Positions 19,516 to 28,603 are shown, counted from the stretch's first letter. The stretch: DNA of 64,000 bases from Halothiobacillus sp. (GCA_023255735.1 JAGDVP010000018.1:31386-95385), one strand, 5' to 3'. Notes: generated by a model not told the origin, from the sequence alone. Translations and numbers: made by a program.

Positions 19516-20372
19516 CGTAAAGAATCCAAATTAATCGTCACACTCATCGGCTGGCCGCCGCGCTCAAGCATCACATTTAAAGGCTGGCCAGAACTCAATA
19601 AAGGCATCACCCGGGGCAGCAAGGCCGGGTCTGTTATGGGCATACCATCGACCGAGGTTAATACATCACCCGGCTCTAAGCCCAGTTGTTGCATAAACGC
19701 CTCCTGCCCCGGCACCGGGCGAAGGGTATAGCCTGTTAACGCGCCATTTTCTTGTAAGGGCGCCACAGTCACAAAGCGCAGCAACGATTGCGGATTTTGC
19801 ATCACCTGCGCTGCATCCACTCGGGCGCCTGTCGCGGCATTTGCAACCGCAGGCACTCCGCCCAAAACAGCAAGCGATGCACTCGGGGGCGGCGCCTGAT
19901 TGAGCGAGGCGGGCTTGGGGAAGGCGATCGCCTCAAGGCGACCTTGATTAGAAATCAGCACCCGATCCGGCTCAATCGCATAGATCAATACCTGCGAAGT
20001 GACCTTATCGCCCACTTGCAACAAGCGAACCTCACCCCCCACCCGCAGCATAACCAAAGGCGGCTTTGAGCCCGCGATAATGCCCTCTAACTGCAACCCC
20101 AGGCTTGAGGGCTGAACGGCGGTGGCATTCTGCGCCATCGGTTGCGCCGCATAGCCAAACAACCGCCAACGAGAAATGTCCGCCGCGAGGGTTTGCGGGG
20201 CGGTTACCACCGCTGAGGGCGCGGCAATAGGCGCCCCTCCGACAGGCTGCGAAAGGGGGGCTATCACAAGCCACACACTGCGCGCCAAAAGCATTCCAGC
20301 AAAACCCAGCAAAACGAGTATGAGCCCATTAGGTAGCCAGATTGCGCGGCGATTCAACCAAGAATTTGTCAA
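19512..20372 (-). CDS. gspC: Type II secretion inner-membrane protein C
   Basis: First gene of the operon; bridges the inner-membrane platform to GspD. The 286-residue protein has one membrane segment (about 15-37), the homology region that contacts GspD (about 65-150, with WRLFGYAAQ and GIIAGSKPPLVMLRVGG), and a C-terminal PDZ domain (about 190-285, LEPGDVLTSVDGMPITDP). The promoter for the twelve-gene operon presumably lies upstream in 20373-20710. Confidence 0.93.
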   Translation of the reverse strand: MTNSWLNRRAIWLPNGLILVLLGFAGMLLARSVWLVIAPLSQPVGGAPIAAPSAVVTAPQTLAADISRWRLFGYAAQPMAQNATAVQPSSLGLQLEGIIAGSKPPLVMLRVGGEVRLLQVGDKVTSQVLIYAIEPDRVLISNQGRLEAIAFPKPASLNQAPPPSASLAVLGGVPAVANAATGARVDAAQVMQNPQSLLRFVTVAPLQENGALTGYTLRPVPGQEAFMQQLGLEPGDVLTSVDGMPITDPALLPRVMPLLSSGQPLNVMLERGGQPMSVTINLDSLR

Positions 20373-20710
20373 AATAAAACCCGAACTAACCGCGCCATAT
20401 TGCTTGATATCCCGTTAAATAATCAGACCGCGCTTGCCCACATTCACCGCGCCAAGCAAGCACTGGTCGCCGCCACGAACTGCCCAAAAAACAATACAAG
20501 AGTGTACTGATAATTCAATCACAATATTGATGATTTTCTAGTGGCCCGCGCGCATTTTCCACCCTAAAGCGGTGGCGCAGTATGAATTGGGCATATGAAC
20601 AGGTTATGACGAACCCGCTTGGCGTTGTTTTACAAGGAACTCTTCAGATAAATTCTTTGCATGAACGCAGAAATGAATGCGCGCTTTGCGCTTAAGACTC
20701 GGTGCAAAAT
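20373..20710. other. Noncoding gap between gspC and the PAP2 gene
   Basis: About 340 bp with no convincing gene. It must hold the promoter of the gspC-N operon on the minus strand, but no clear -35/-10 pair stood out. A 37-codon plus-strand frame (about 20582-20695) has no recognisable feature and was not called. No terminator hairpin with a T-run was seen for the PAP2 gene that ends at 20711. Confidence 0.5.
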
Positions 20711-21274
20711 TCAAGCGATAGCAGAAACCAACCATAAGCTGGCAGCAGCCAACAGGGCACCAATGGCCGCGCCAACCAACACATCCGACAAATAATGCAA
20801 GCCCAGCACCATACGCGATAAGGCCACCAGCACCGCAAACGGAATCACAACCCAAGCAAGCGCTGGGGCAAATACACTAATTTGAATCGCAAAATTCACC
20901 GCGTGCAGCGTATGCCCCGAAGGGAAGCTGTACTGATCCAGTGGGGTGACGCTTAAAACCAAGCCATCGTGCGCTGCCTGCGGGCGCGGGCGGGCGGTAA
21001 AGCGCTTGATGCTGGCATAAATAACCAAGCCCACTCCCGCCGATAACATCATCACACTCATCGGCAACCAAGCGGATGGCCCACCAAACAAAGCCAGTAA
21101 AGCGGCCAACGTATACCAAGCCACGCCATCGCCTAACCGACTGCTAATCGCAAAAATACGCCGCAACCCCCGGATCGCATTGACATGGTTTAGGCGGTAC
21201 ATAACCACCTCTTCCCAATGCAAATATTTATTTAGGATAAAGCGCCCACGCACAGAACGGCTTGAAATAGACAT
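20711..21274 (-). CDS. PAP2-family membrane phosphatase
   Basis: Lipid phosphatase of the PAP2 superfamily, 187 residues with about four to five membrane segments. All three signature motifs are present in order: KRFTARPRP, PSGHTLHAVNF and SRMVLGLHYLSDV, with the catalytic His residues in the second and third. Likely substrates are phosphatidic acid, phosphatidylglycerol phosphate or undecaprenyl pyrophosphate, which sequence cannot separate. The ATG at 21274 is one base from the upstream glycosyltransferase stop, so the two are probably co-translated. Confidence 0.85.
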   Translation of the reverse strand: MSISSRSVRGRFILNKYLHWEEVVMYRLNHVNAIRGLRRIFAISSRLGDGVAWYTLAALLALFGGPSAWLPMSVMMLSAGVGLVIYASIKRFTARPRPQAAHDGLVLSVTPLDQYSFPSGHTLHAVNFAIQISVFAPALAWVVIPFAVLVALSRMVLGLHYLSDVLVGAAIGALLAAASLWLVSAIA

Positions 21275-21275
21275 A

Positions 21276-22475
21276 TCAACCTCCCGGTTTTCCCCGATTC
21301 GCCAACTCGCCCGGCACCGCCTTGGGCTGGCTCCATGTCGAGGCCGCATGGGTGGCGACAACCTCGTACAAGTACTGCTCAAACTTCTTGGTTATGAGCG
21401 ACCAATCAAATGATGCGGCCGTTTCATGCGCTTTAGCACCCGTTAAGCCCACGCCGTCTATCGCGCGCGCGCGCGCAATTTTAACAAAGCCCGCCTCATC
21501 GTCACAATCCGCCAAGTACCCATTGATCCCATGGCGAATCAGTCGACATCCTGCCGCATAATTAAAACTAATACAAGATAAGCCACTGGCCATCGCTTCC
21601 AACACGACATTGCCAAAAGTTTCGCTTTTGCTCGGAAAAACAAAGAGATCGGCACTGGCATAATGCCGCGCCAACAGTTCGCCCCGTTGCATGCCTGCGA
21701 AAATCACCCACGGCAATGCGCGCGCGAGACGGGCACGCTCCGGCCCATCGCCCACAACCACCGCGACCAAATCGGGGCGGGCTGCGCGCATCGCGTTAAA
21801 AGACTCGATGAGCAGATCAAGATTTTTTTCAGCCGCCAATCGCCCCACGTGTAACGCCACCAACGGTTCACCCAGAGGTTTTACCTCGGAAAGATGAACC
21901 CAATGCGCGCGCAACCGCTCATCCCGCCGCTTGGGATTAAATAACCGCGTATCCACCCCGCGCCCCAGCACGGTTAGGCGATCAAATCCCATGCCGCCAA
22001 GCTCAGAGGCCTGCTGATCGGTCGGGATAAACGTGAGTGCAGTTCGGTTATGAAACCAACGCAAATAACGTATCGCCGGCACAGCCAGCCAGCCCATTCG
22101 GTAATGCCGCATGTAGGTATGAAAATTCGTGTGCAGCGATGAAGTCACCGCAATGCCCAAACGATGCGCCATACGCAGCGCCGAAAACCCCAGAGGACCT
22201 TCGGTCGCCACATGCACCAAATCGGGGCGGTTCTGCTGCCATGATTTGAGTAGCTGCCTTGAGGCGGGCAACCCCAAGCGCACGGCCGGATAAAAGGGCA
22301 GTGCGAAACCCGCCACCTCGATGCCATCGCGCAGCTCGCGGGATGTGGCCGCGCGAGGACAAACCACCTGCACGCGATGACCTGCTGCAATCAGTGCGGC
22401 ATGCAACTGCGATAGCGTAGTGGCCACCCCGTTGATATCAGGATAAAAAGTTTCGGTTACCAGACTGATCAACAT
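21276..22475 (-). CDS. GT4-family glycosyltransferase
   Basis: Retaining GT-B glycosyltransferase of family 4, 399 residues. The N-terminal domain opens with LISLVTETFYPDINGVATTL, and the C-terminal nucleotide-sugar domain has FVFPSKSETFGNVVLEAMASG with the EX7E-type donor-binding motif. This version resembles enzymes that glycosylate diacylglycerol or phosphatidylinositol-like lipids (mannosyl- or sulfoquinovosyltransferase type), and a downstream membrane phosphatase fits a lipid pathway; the acceptor is inferred only. ATG at 22475 is chosen over a start 10 codons upstream because it begins at the first beta strand. Confidence 0.85.
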   Translation of the reverse strand: MLISLVTETFYPDINGVATTLSQLHAALIAAGHRVQVVCPRAATSRELRDGIEVAGFALPFYPAVRLGLPASRQLLKSWQQNRPDLVHVATEGPLGFSALRMAHRLGIAVTSSLHTNFHTYMRHYRMGWLAVPAIRYLRWFHNRTALTFIPTDQQASELGGMGFDRLTVLGRGVDTRLFNPKRRDERLRAHWVHLSEVKPLGEPLVALHVGRLAAEKNLDLLIESFNAMRAARPDLVAVVVGDGPERARLARALPWVIFAGMQRGELLARHYASADLFVFPSKSETFGNVVLEAMASGLSCISFNYAAGCRLIRHGINGYLADCDDEAGFVKIARARAIDGVGLTGAKAHETAASFDWSLITKKFEQYLYEVVATHAASTWSQPKAVPGELANRGKPGG

Positions 22476-22890
22476 CGTCGGCCCCAAGATTTGAGTAATA
22501 CGCACCAGACATAAATACGCTTGAATCCAACCTTAGAAGGATGAAATGACAAGCCCGTGACGAATTGTTGAACAACGTGTAACAACAATGGCAGCCCAAA
22601 GCAAAACCGGCGCATGGGCATCATTTTGAGAAGTGATTTCAAGCTTGCGCTCATCTTGGCGCGACGTCAAAGCGGGAGTTGGGGTGCGGCTTTGCAAAAG
22701 CACTGCCTTGGCACTTAAAAAATAACCCCATAGCCGCGCCATTGAGTGAATCCGCGTTTAAATCCGGGGATAACACCAAACAGTATCCATGAACCTCGTC
22801 AACCATGAGGTGCAAACACGTTCAATAGGGCGCATATTTAGTTTGCTGCGCTATCATTACCCCCTAATTTCCACCGCAAAGGCTGCGTTT
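22476..22890. other. Divergent intergenic region, GT4 / methyltransferase
   Basis: About 415 bp separating two divergent genes, so it should contain both promoters. No repeat, RNA gene or confident operator was recognised. An in-frame ATG at 22789 would extend the methyltransferase by 34 residues, but that extension has no family similarity. Confidence 0.5.
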
Positions 22891-23505
22891 ATGTCTGATT
22901 TTTGGAATCAAAAATTCTCGAGCGCCGATTATTTTTATGGCGATCAACCCAATGACTTTCTTCGCTCGCAGATATTTCGCCTAAAACCCGGTGCGCGCGT
23001 GCTGGTCGTTGGCGATGGCGAGGGGCGAAATGGTGTTTGGCTGGCAGAGCAGGGCTTTAAGGTAACCTCGATTGATTATTCCTCAGTTGGCTGCGAGAAA
23101 TCCCGCAAGCTGGCGGCTCAAAGAGGGGTTTCTCTTACAACCGAGTGCGCGGATCTTCTCAGTTGGGCATGGCCTGTCGCAGAATTTGACGCGGTGGTCT
23201 CCATCTTTTTGCATTTTTTACCCGACGATCGCCTCCTCATTCATCGCGCCATCGAAGCGGCGCTCGCGCCTGAAGGCTGGTTGGTGATTGAGCTTTTTCA
23301 CCCAAAGCAGCTCGGCTACTCGAGTGGCGGGCCAAAAAACCGCGATATGCTGCTTTCCCCCGATGAACTTGAAGCGGATTTTCCGGCCTTAGACTGGTGG
23401 CTGATCACCGAAGGCTGCACCCGTTTAACCGAAGGCCGTGGGCACGCGGGCATGGGGTATATCAGCCATGCCGTCGGACAAAAGCCTGCCCAAGCTGAAC
23501 GTTAA
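22891..23505 (+). CDS. SAM-dependent methyltransferase (TehB-like)
   Basis: Class I methyltransferase of about 204 residues. It begins with DFWNQKFSSADYFYGDQPNDF, typical of the TehB/thiopurine-like group, followed by motif I VLVVGDGEGRNGVWLAEQG, an acidic ribose-binding strand (VTSIDYS) and motif IV FDAVVSIFLHFL. Related proteins are linked to tellurite or thiol methylation, but the substrate is not known here. ATG at 22891 begins exactly at the family N-terminus. The gene stands alone ahead of the feo operon. Confidence 0.8.
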   Translation: MSDFWNQKFSSADYFYGDQPNDFLRSQIFRLKPGARVLVVGDGEGRNGVWLAEQGFKVTSIDYSSVGCEKSRKLAAQRGVSLTTECADLLSWAWPVAEFDAVVSIFLHFLPDDRLLIHRAIEAALAPEGWLVIELFHPKQLGYSSGGPKNRDMLLSPDELEADFPALDWWLITEGCTRLTEGRGHAGMGYISHAVGQKPAQAER

Positions 23506-23536
23506 GCCGATCATGAACTGAGGAATCACCAACTCG

Positions 23537-23576
23537 CAAATGACTATTGTTCGCATTTGGCTTCGCGTGCTATAGT
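23537..23576 (+). promoter_or_regulatory. Putative feo promoter with overlapping Fur-like palindrome
   Basis: A sigma70-like pair TTGTTC (23547-23552) and TATAGT (23571-23576) with 18-bp spacing lies 50 bp before feoA. An inverted repeat CAAATG...CATTTG (arms 23537-23542 and 23554-23559) covers the -35. Its position suits an iron repressor, but the match to the Fur consensus is weak, so the operator is a hypothesis. Confidence 0.4.
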
Positions 23577-23625
23577 CCAATCATTCGGTTTGCCCACAAC
23601 CCTTGATACAATTAAGGTGGCTCTT

Positions 23626-23940
23626 ATGTTTTCAGCTTCTCATTGGTTTGCTCGGAGTACCCCCCCGTTGGCCTCGCCCGCTCAAGCGCCCCGCCCCGCC
23701 CCATCTTCGGCCAGCTTTGGTATTGGCTTAGCATCGCTTGGGGCGTGCGTGCGGGTTACAGGCTTAACGGGCGAATTCCCCGCGCTGGCCAAGCGGCTTG
23801 AGGGCATGGGCATTCACCCGGGCAGTGAGCTCGAAGTTATTCAGCGCGAAGCCGGTGCGCTCATTGTGCGCGTGGGGAATACTCGCGTGGCTTTGGGTGC
23901 CGGCATGGCGCATAAAATTTTGGTAACCCCTTGCGTATGA
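23626..23940 (+). CDS. feoA: FeoA-domain protein, first copy
   Basis: Small cytoplasmic SH3-like protein that assists FeoB-driven Fe(II) uptake. The 104-residue product has a Ser/Pro-rich N-terminal extension of about 30 residues, then the FeoA core (VRVTGLTGEFPALAKRLEGMGIHPGSELEV). ATG at 23626 follows AAGGTGG by five bases. The stop overlaps the next gene (ATGA), so the two FeoA proteins are made together and may act as a pair. Confidence 0.88.
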   Translation: MFSASHWFARSTPPLASPAQAPRPAPSSASFGIGLASLGACVRVTGLTGEFPALAKRLEGMGIHPGSELEVIQREAGALIVRVGNTRVALGAGMAHKILVTPCV

Positions 23941-24185
23941 ATGCGCCCGTCACCTTGCTTGATTTAAAACCGGGCGATCACGGCGTGGTGCAAAGCTTCG
24001 CGCCCGGCAATGCCGAGTATCGGCGCAGGCTTTTGGCCATGGGGCTTACGCCCGGCACGACTTTTTCAGTGACCCGCGTGGCGCCTTTGGGCGATCCCAT
24101 TTTGCTTCGGGTACGCAATTCTGCGCTCAGCCTGCGCAAAGATGAGGCCGCGCAGCTTTGTATCACCCGGGTCGATAGCGCTTAA
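23937..24185 (+). CDS. feoA: FeoA-domain protein, second copy
   Basis: Second FeoA of about 82 residues, with LKPGDHGVVQSF, YRRRLLAMGLTPGTTFSV and the closing LSLRKDEAAQLCI. It is shorter than the first copy and lacks its extension, closer to E. coli FeoA. It starts at the ATG overlapping the upstream stop by 4 bases and ends 58 bp before feoB. Confidence 0.9.
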   Translation: MNAPVTLLDLKPGDHGVVQSFAPGNAEYRRRLLAMGLTPGTTFSVTRVAPLGDPILLRVRNSALSLRKDEAAQLCITRVDSA

Positions 24186-24243
24186 CCCTCTCAAAAACCG
24201 CTGCATCGCTTTGGCTTAACTTAAAATTGTACTGTGAGCACTT

Positions 24244-26577
24244 ATGGCCACCTATACCGTCGGCTTAATCGGCAACCCCAACTGCGGCAAGACCACGCTT
24301 TTTAACGCGCTCACGGGCTTAAAGCAAAAAGTCGGTAACTGGCCGGGGGTCACGGTTGATCGCAAAACCGGCAATTTTGAGGTGGGCGCCGATCAGATCG
24401 AGCTCGTAGATTTGCCCGGCACCTATTCGCTGGATGCCGCCTCCAGCGCCTCGCTGGATGAAGCCATTGCACGAGAATATGCGCTCTCGGGCGAGGCCGA
24501 TGTCATCATCAACATCTTGGATGCCAGCAATCTGGAGCGCAATTTATATCTCACCACCCAGCTGCTGGAAATGCGCGTGCCGCTAATTCTTGCGGTCAAT
24601 ATGTTGGATTTAGCGCAACAGGCAGGCATTGAGATTGATTTTGCCGCATTAGAACAGCGCATCGGCTGCCCCGTGGTGCCCATTACCGCCGCTAAAAAGC
24701 AAGGCTTAGATGAACTCAAGCGCCGCCTGATTAAGCGCGCAGCGCAGGCTCATGAACCCGGCATTAAAATTGAGTACGCAGCGCTCATCGAAACGGCGCT
24801 GCGCGAACTCTGCCCGCTGGTTGAGCCATTTGCTCATGCGCACAAAGTCGATAAGCGCTGGATGGCGGTCAAATTGCTAGAAAGCGACCGCTTAACGCTG
24901 GCCACCGTTGATGATGCCTTGCGCGCCGCAACCGTGCAGGCACAAGCCAACATTCGCGCACATCTCGATGAAGAGCCCGATGTCTTCATTGCCGATGCCC
25001 GCTACACCTTCATCCACCAACTCACCCACGGTGCCGTGACCCAGCGCGGCCAACTGCGGCGCTCGCTCACCGACCGGATTGATGCGATTGTGCTGAACCG
25101 GTTTCTCGGTATTCCCGTATTTTTGCTCATGATGTATTTGCTGTTTGTGATGAGCTTTAACGGCGGCAGTATTTTCCTTGATTTTTTCGATCAAACCGCC
25201 CACACCGTGTTTGTGAGCGGGTTTGCGCATCTGCTGCATCTTGTGGGCGCGCCTGAATGGCTGATAACCTTCCTCGCCACCTCCGTTGGCGGGGCGATTC
25301 AACTGGTGGCCACTTTTATAGCCCCGATCGGCATGACGTTTTTATTCCTCTCCCTGCTCGAAGATTCCGGCTACATGGCGCGCGCCGCCTTTGTGATGGA
25401 TCGGTTCATGCGCAAAATTGGCCTGCCGGGTAAAGCCTTCGTGCCCATGATTGTCGGCTTTGGCTGCAATGTGCCCGCCGTGATGGCCACACGCACGCTC
25501 GAAGACCCGCGAGAACGGCTCATTTCCGCCCTCATGCAGCCGTTTATGTCGTGCAGCGCACGGCTTGTAATCTACATGGCGTTTGTGGCCGTGTTTTTCC
25601 GCGAAAATGGCGGCCAAATTGTGTTCGGCTTGTATGTGCTTGGCATTGTGCTCGCCATTTTAACGGCGCTGCTGCTGAAAAAAACCGCCCTGCGCGGCGA
25701 AGCCACCCCATTTATCATGGAGCTCCCCACCTATCACTTGCCCACCCTGCGCGGCTTGCTGCTCACCACATGGGAGCGACTATCGGTCTTCATCCTGCGC
25801 GTGGGTCAGGTCATTATCGTGGCCTCAGTCATCGTCACCCTGCTCTCAAGCTTCAGCCCAAGCTTAAAACCCTTAGACGAGGGTGAAGTGGGCGCATCCA
25901 TCTTGGGTAGCATTGGCAAAACCATCACCCCCGTCTTTCACCCCATGGGCATCACCGATGACAACTGGCCCGCCGCCGTCGGCCTGCTTTCGGGCGTGGT
26001 GGTGAAAGAAATTGTCATGGGCACCCTAAACGGCGTGTACACCCGCATGGACGCCGGTGACGAAGCGCAAACCCCGCCCGCACAGCCCGCAGCCTTCGAT
26101 TTCTGGGGCGATTTGGGTAAAGCCGCCACCACCATTCCCGCCAACGCCAGCGCCTTTGCCCACGGCTTTTTTGACCCACTCGGCTTCGGCGCGGTCGAAG
26201 AAGCGAAAAACAGCAATCTGCAACAAGCCGCCGAACAACAAAAGCTCAACACCCAAACCCTCGCCCGCATGGGGAGCCTGTTTACGTCGTCGGCAGCGAT
26301 TGCCTACCTCATCTTCATCTTGCTCTACATTCCCTGCGTGAACACCATGGCGGCCATTTATCGGGAAACCGGCAGCCGCGCATGGACACTTTTTTCCATT
26401 GTATGGGGCATTGGGCTCGCCTACAGCTTGGCCGTTTTGTATTACCAGTTTGCCAACTTCAGCGCCCACCCCACCCAAGCGCTCTTCTGGCTTGGGGGCA
26501 TTGCAGCCGCACTAATTGCCGCCATTTGGGCGTTGCGGCGAAACGGCCTTCAGCGTGCCAAACGCAGCGCCACTTAA
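24244..26577 (+). CDS. feoB: Ferrous iron transporter FeoB
   Basis: Inner-membrane Fe(II) permease with a GTPase domain, 777 residues (E. coli 773). The N-terminal G domain has G1 GNPNCGKT (10-17), the switch Thr in GVTVDRKTG, G3 DLPG (56-59) and G4 NMLD. A helical spacer leads to two gated membrane blocks; conserved Cys-containing segments GFGCNVPAVMATRT and PFMSCSARL lie in the first. An insertion between the last membrane segments (about 600-670) is typical. It is third in the feoA-feoA-feoB-feoC operon. Confidence 0.96.
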   Translation: MATYTVGLIGNPNCGKTTLFNALTGLKQKVGNWPGVTVDRKTGNFEVGADQIELVDLPGTYSLDAASSASLDEAIAREYALSGEADVIINILDASNLERNLYLTTQLLEMRVPLILAVNMLDLAQQAGIEIDFAALEQRIGCPVVPITAAKKQGLDELKRRLIKRAAQAHEPGIKIEYAALIETALRELCPLVEPFAHAHKVDKRWMAVKLLESDRLTLATVDDALRAATVQAQANIRAHLDEEPDVFIADARYTFIHQLTHGAVTQRGQLRRSLTDRIDAIVLNRFLGIPVFLLMMYLLFVMSFNGGSIFLDFFDQTAHTVFVSGFAHLLHLVGAPEWLITFLATSVGGAIQLVATFIAPIGMTFLFLSLLEDSGYMARAAFVMDRFMRKIGLPGKAFVPMIVGFGCNVPAVMATRTLEDPRERLISALMQPFMSCSARLVIYMAFVAVFFRENGGQIVFGLYVLGIVLAILTALLLKKTALRGEATPFIMELPTYHLPTLRGLLLTTWERLSVFILRVGQVIIVASVIVTLLSSFSPSLKPLDEGEVGASILGSIGKTITPVFHPMGITDDNWPAAVGLLSGVVVKEIVMGTLNGVYTRMDAGDEAQTPPAQPAAFDFWGDLGKAATTIPANASAFAHGFFDPLGFGAVEEAKNSNLQQAAEQQKLNTQTLARMGSLFTSSAAIAYLIFILLYIPCVNTMAAIYRETGSRAWTLFSIVWGIGLAYSLAVLYYQFANFSAHPTQALFWLGGIAAALIAAIWALRRNGLQRAKRSAT

Positions 26578-26604
26578 CCGCCGCCCAAGCGAGCGAGGCC
26601 CACC

Positions 26605-26973
26605 ATGCAGCCCAATACCATCCCCCGCGTACTCACCCCAAGCCATGTTAAACACTATCTCAAACAGCGCGGCATAGCGCCTTTAAGCGATGTCATTAAC
26701 CGATTCGACGCGCCGCCCGATGCCGTGATCGCCATCCTAGAATTTTGGCAACAACGCGGCATGGTTCATAAAATTTCCGCGCAACCCGCCGCCCATTGCG
26801 GCACGGGCGGCTGCGGATCCGGCCATTGCAGCGCGCCCTCCCTTGCGGGCGGCTGTCAAACCCCCACCCCCAGCAACGACTTATTTGAATGGCAAGAACC
26901 CAGCGCCCCGCCCATAAGCTTAGATATCCTCAGCGATTTTGATGCCTCTTGGCTGCCGCCCCTGCCCAAATAA
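26605..26973 (+). CDS. feoC: FeoC-like winged-helix protein with Cys cluster
   Basis: A 122-residue protein: an N-terminal winged helix (about 10-58, VKHYLKQRGIAPLSDVINRF) followed by four Cys (C65, C70, C75, C84) in a Gly-rich loop. This is the FeoC layout, in which the Cys cluster binds an oxygen-labile iron-sulfur centre in some species and FeoC controls FeoB turnover. The roughly 35-residue C-terminal extension is longer than in E. coli FeoC (78 aa). It lies 27 bp after feoB and is likely co-transcribed. Confidence 0.82.
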   Translation: MQPNTIPRVLTPSHVKHYLKQRGIAPLSDVINRFDAPPDAVIAILEFWQQRGMVHKISAQPAAHCGTGGCGSGHCSAPSLAGGCQTPTPSNDLFEWQEPSAPPISLDILSDFDASWLPPLPK

Positions 26974-26991
26974 CCACATCCCGCCCACCCA

Positions 26992-27017
26992 TAAAAAAAG
27001 CCCCAAAATCGGGGCTT
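26992..27017. terminator. Hairpin terminator after the feo operon
   Basis: A 7-bp perfect stem AAGCCCC/GGGGCTT with a 6-base loop lies 24 bp past feoC. The T-run is strong only in the minus-strand direction (seven A on the plus side before the stem), so it may act mainly on transcripts arriving from the right and only weakly on feo mRNA. Confidence 0.6.
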
Positions 27018-27282
27018 ACTCGTTGTTTACTCGAATTAATCTCACCCAATCACGGACTTTCCAAGGCGCACTCACGAATTAACCGCACGACCAAAGAGAA
27101 ACAAGGTGTCGGGATGAAAAAACCAGCACAGCTGGCATAAACAATTGGTTGCGCAAGAACGAACCCCAATCTTGTTGATGCAACCCAAAAAACGCGGGCT
27201 ACGTGAATGAAACCCGCCCAGAGCGCCATTTCCCGAGAGCCCGCGCGGACGTGTGTCGTGGTGCGTATGACAATGAAAGACC

Positions 27283-27413
27283 TGACCCCGTTTTCCCTTC
27301 GCGTTCGATCAGCCACTTGGTGAACTGCTTTAACAGCCCATACTCGCCGACCCAATCTTCCGTTTTTTCTAGTCAGCCAACAGGCGGTCAATCAGTTCGT
27401 TGCTTACGGTCAC
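27283..27413 (-). pseudogene. IS256-family transposase N-terminal fragment (frameshifted)
   Basis: Minus-strand remnant of a mutator-type (IS256 family) transposase. From a GTG at 27413 the frame reads TVSNELIDRLLAD and hits TAG at 27371-27369; shifting frame by one base restores KTEDWVGEYGLLKQFTKWL, which matches the family's N-terminal GExGLLKQxTKxL block. One missing base in the expected Tyr codon explains the break. The coding match stops near 27283 in a GGGGTCAGGTC junction, so only about 45 codons survive. The AT-rich stretch at 27458-27482 resembles an IS256-type inverted repeat, but no partner was seen. Confidence 0.65.
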
Positions 27414-27495
27414 AATGACGTTCTCATGAAAGGCGGCAGTCTCCTGCCAAATAACCGTTTACACAAAAATTCTTACACCCTCCGCCCCACCATAA

Positions 27496-27518
27496 AAAAC
27501 CGGCACTCGGCCGGTTTT
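27496..27518. terminator. Terminator after cbpA
   Basis: Perfect 8-bp stem AAAACCGG/CCGGTTTT with a 7-base loop, T-rich in both directions and 26 bp past the cbpA stop on the minus strand. A good rho-independent terminator for the DnaJ-like gene, probably bidirectional. Confidence 0.8.
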
Positions 27519-27544
27519 AGGTTTGCATTGCAAGGCTTCTTATA

Positions 27545-28432
27545 TTACGTGCGCGGTTCAAAGGGCAGGGTTAATTTCATCTCTTGATAAAACGCCCGCG
27601 CTTCATCGGTTTTTGCCGGTGGCGTATGAATCATAATCGTCACGACATAATCCCCGCCCGCTAAACCGCGCCCGCGCACCCGTAAGCGTGCGCCGGATTG
27701 CGAGCCTGCCGGAATCGTCATGTTAATTTTGCCCCCCGTCGGGGTGGGCACATTCACTTTTTCGCCTAAAGCGGCTTCCCACGGGGTGACGGCTAAATCG
27801 TATAACACATTATTTTCATCGAGCTTAAACAGGCTATCGCTTGCTAACTGCGCCACCAAATACAAATCACCCGCCGGCCCGCCATTCACGCCCGCGCCGC
27901 CTTGGCCGGTCAGCCGAATACGTTTACCCGGCGCAAACGCTTTCGGAATGGTTATTTTGAGGTTTTTTCGCCCCGTTTCTGGGTGGTCGATGGTGAGCGA
28001 TTTAGCGCCGCCTTCAATCATCTCTTGAACGCTTAATGGCAATGCCATCTCAAAATCCGCGCCCCGAGCCACACGGGCACGGCGCCCACCCCCTTGCTCA
28101 AACCCCCGATCACCGAACAAGCTGCTAAAGAAATCAGAGAACCCCGCGCCGCCATACTGCCCGCCAAATTGGCTCGGATCAAACCCCGGCGGCGGTCGAA
28201 AATCCTCACCCGCGCGGTAGTTGGAGCCTAGGGTGTCGTAGCGCTGGCGCTTTTCTGGGTCGCTTAGCACATCATAAGCTTCGTTAATTTCTTTAAATTT
28301 TTCTTCAGCGCCGGCCTCTTTGTTGCGATCAGGATGAAATTTTTGCGCCGCCTTGCGAAAGGCTTTTTTAATTTCTTCTTGTGTTGCGCTGCGCTCAACA
28401 CCGAGCGTGGCGTAATAATCGTGGAATTTCAC
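27545..28432 (-). CDS. cbpA: CbpA-type DnaJ co-chaperone
   Basis: J-domain protein of 295 residues that stimulates DnaK. The J domain (about 1-70) holds HPD at 33-35; a Gly/Phe-rich linker follows (about 85-120, [20 protein letters not shown]); then two C-terminal substrate-binding beta domains (about 125-290). It lacks the Cys-rich zinc finger of DnaJ proper, which places it with CbpA/DjlA-like type II proteins. No cbpM modulator gene adjoins it. The ATG at 28432 begins the canonical [12 protein letters not shown]. Confidence 0.92.
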   Translation of the reverse strand: MKFHDYYATLGVERSATQEEIKKAFRKAAQKFHPDRNKEAGAEEKFKEINEAYDVLSDPEKRQRYDTLGSNYRAGEDFRPPPGFDPSQFGGQYGGAGFSDFFSSLFGDRGFEQGGGRRARVARGADFEMALPLSVQEMIEGGAKSLTIDHPETGRKNLKITIPKAFAPGKRIRLTGQGGAGVNGGPAGDLYLVAQLASDSLFKLDENNVLYDLAVTPWEAALGEKVNVPTPTGGKINMTIPAGSQSGARLRVRGRGLAGGDYVVTIMIHTPPAKTDEARAFYQEMKLTLPFEPRT

Positions 28433-28534
28433 AGGGGTTACCTCATCAGCACCAAATAACTAATGTAAAGATGTGGGGCGGTTTTGGCCATTTTTCAAGC
28501 CAAGCTTGCGGCGGCGCTACGCCCGAGCCAAATG

Positions 28535-28559
28535 CAAAAAACCCGCCGAAAGGCGGGTT
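28535..28559 (-). terminator. Terminator after rpmJ
   Basis: On the minus strand AACCCGCC-TTTC-GGCGGGTT followed by TTTT, 44 bp past the rpmJ stop and 100 bp before cbpA. A textbook rho-independent terminator with a UUCG-like tetraloop. Confidence 0.88.
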
Positions 28560-28603
28560 AAGCACCGTGGATGACAAGCACCCGACCCAAGCTAAACAAG
28601 GGC

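Noticed and set aside
26974..27280. Retron or group II intron remnant
   Set aside because: A GCGGG/CCCGC hairpin is present, but no reverse transcriptase or intron core sequence was seen.
27050..27391. 113-codon minus-strand frame downstream of feoC
   Set aside because: No domain; it reads out of frame across the IS256 remnant and repeat-like noncoding DNA.
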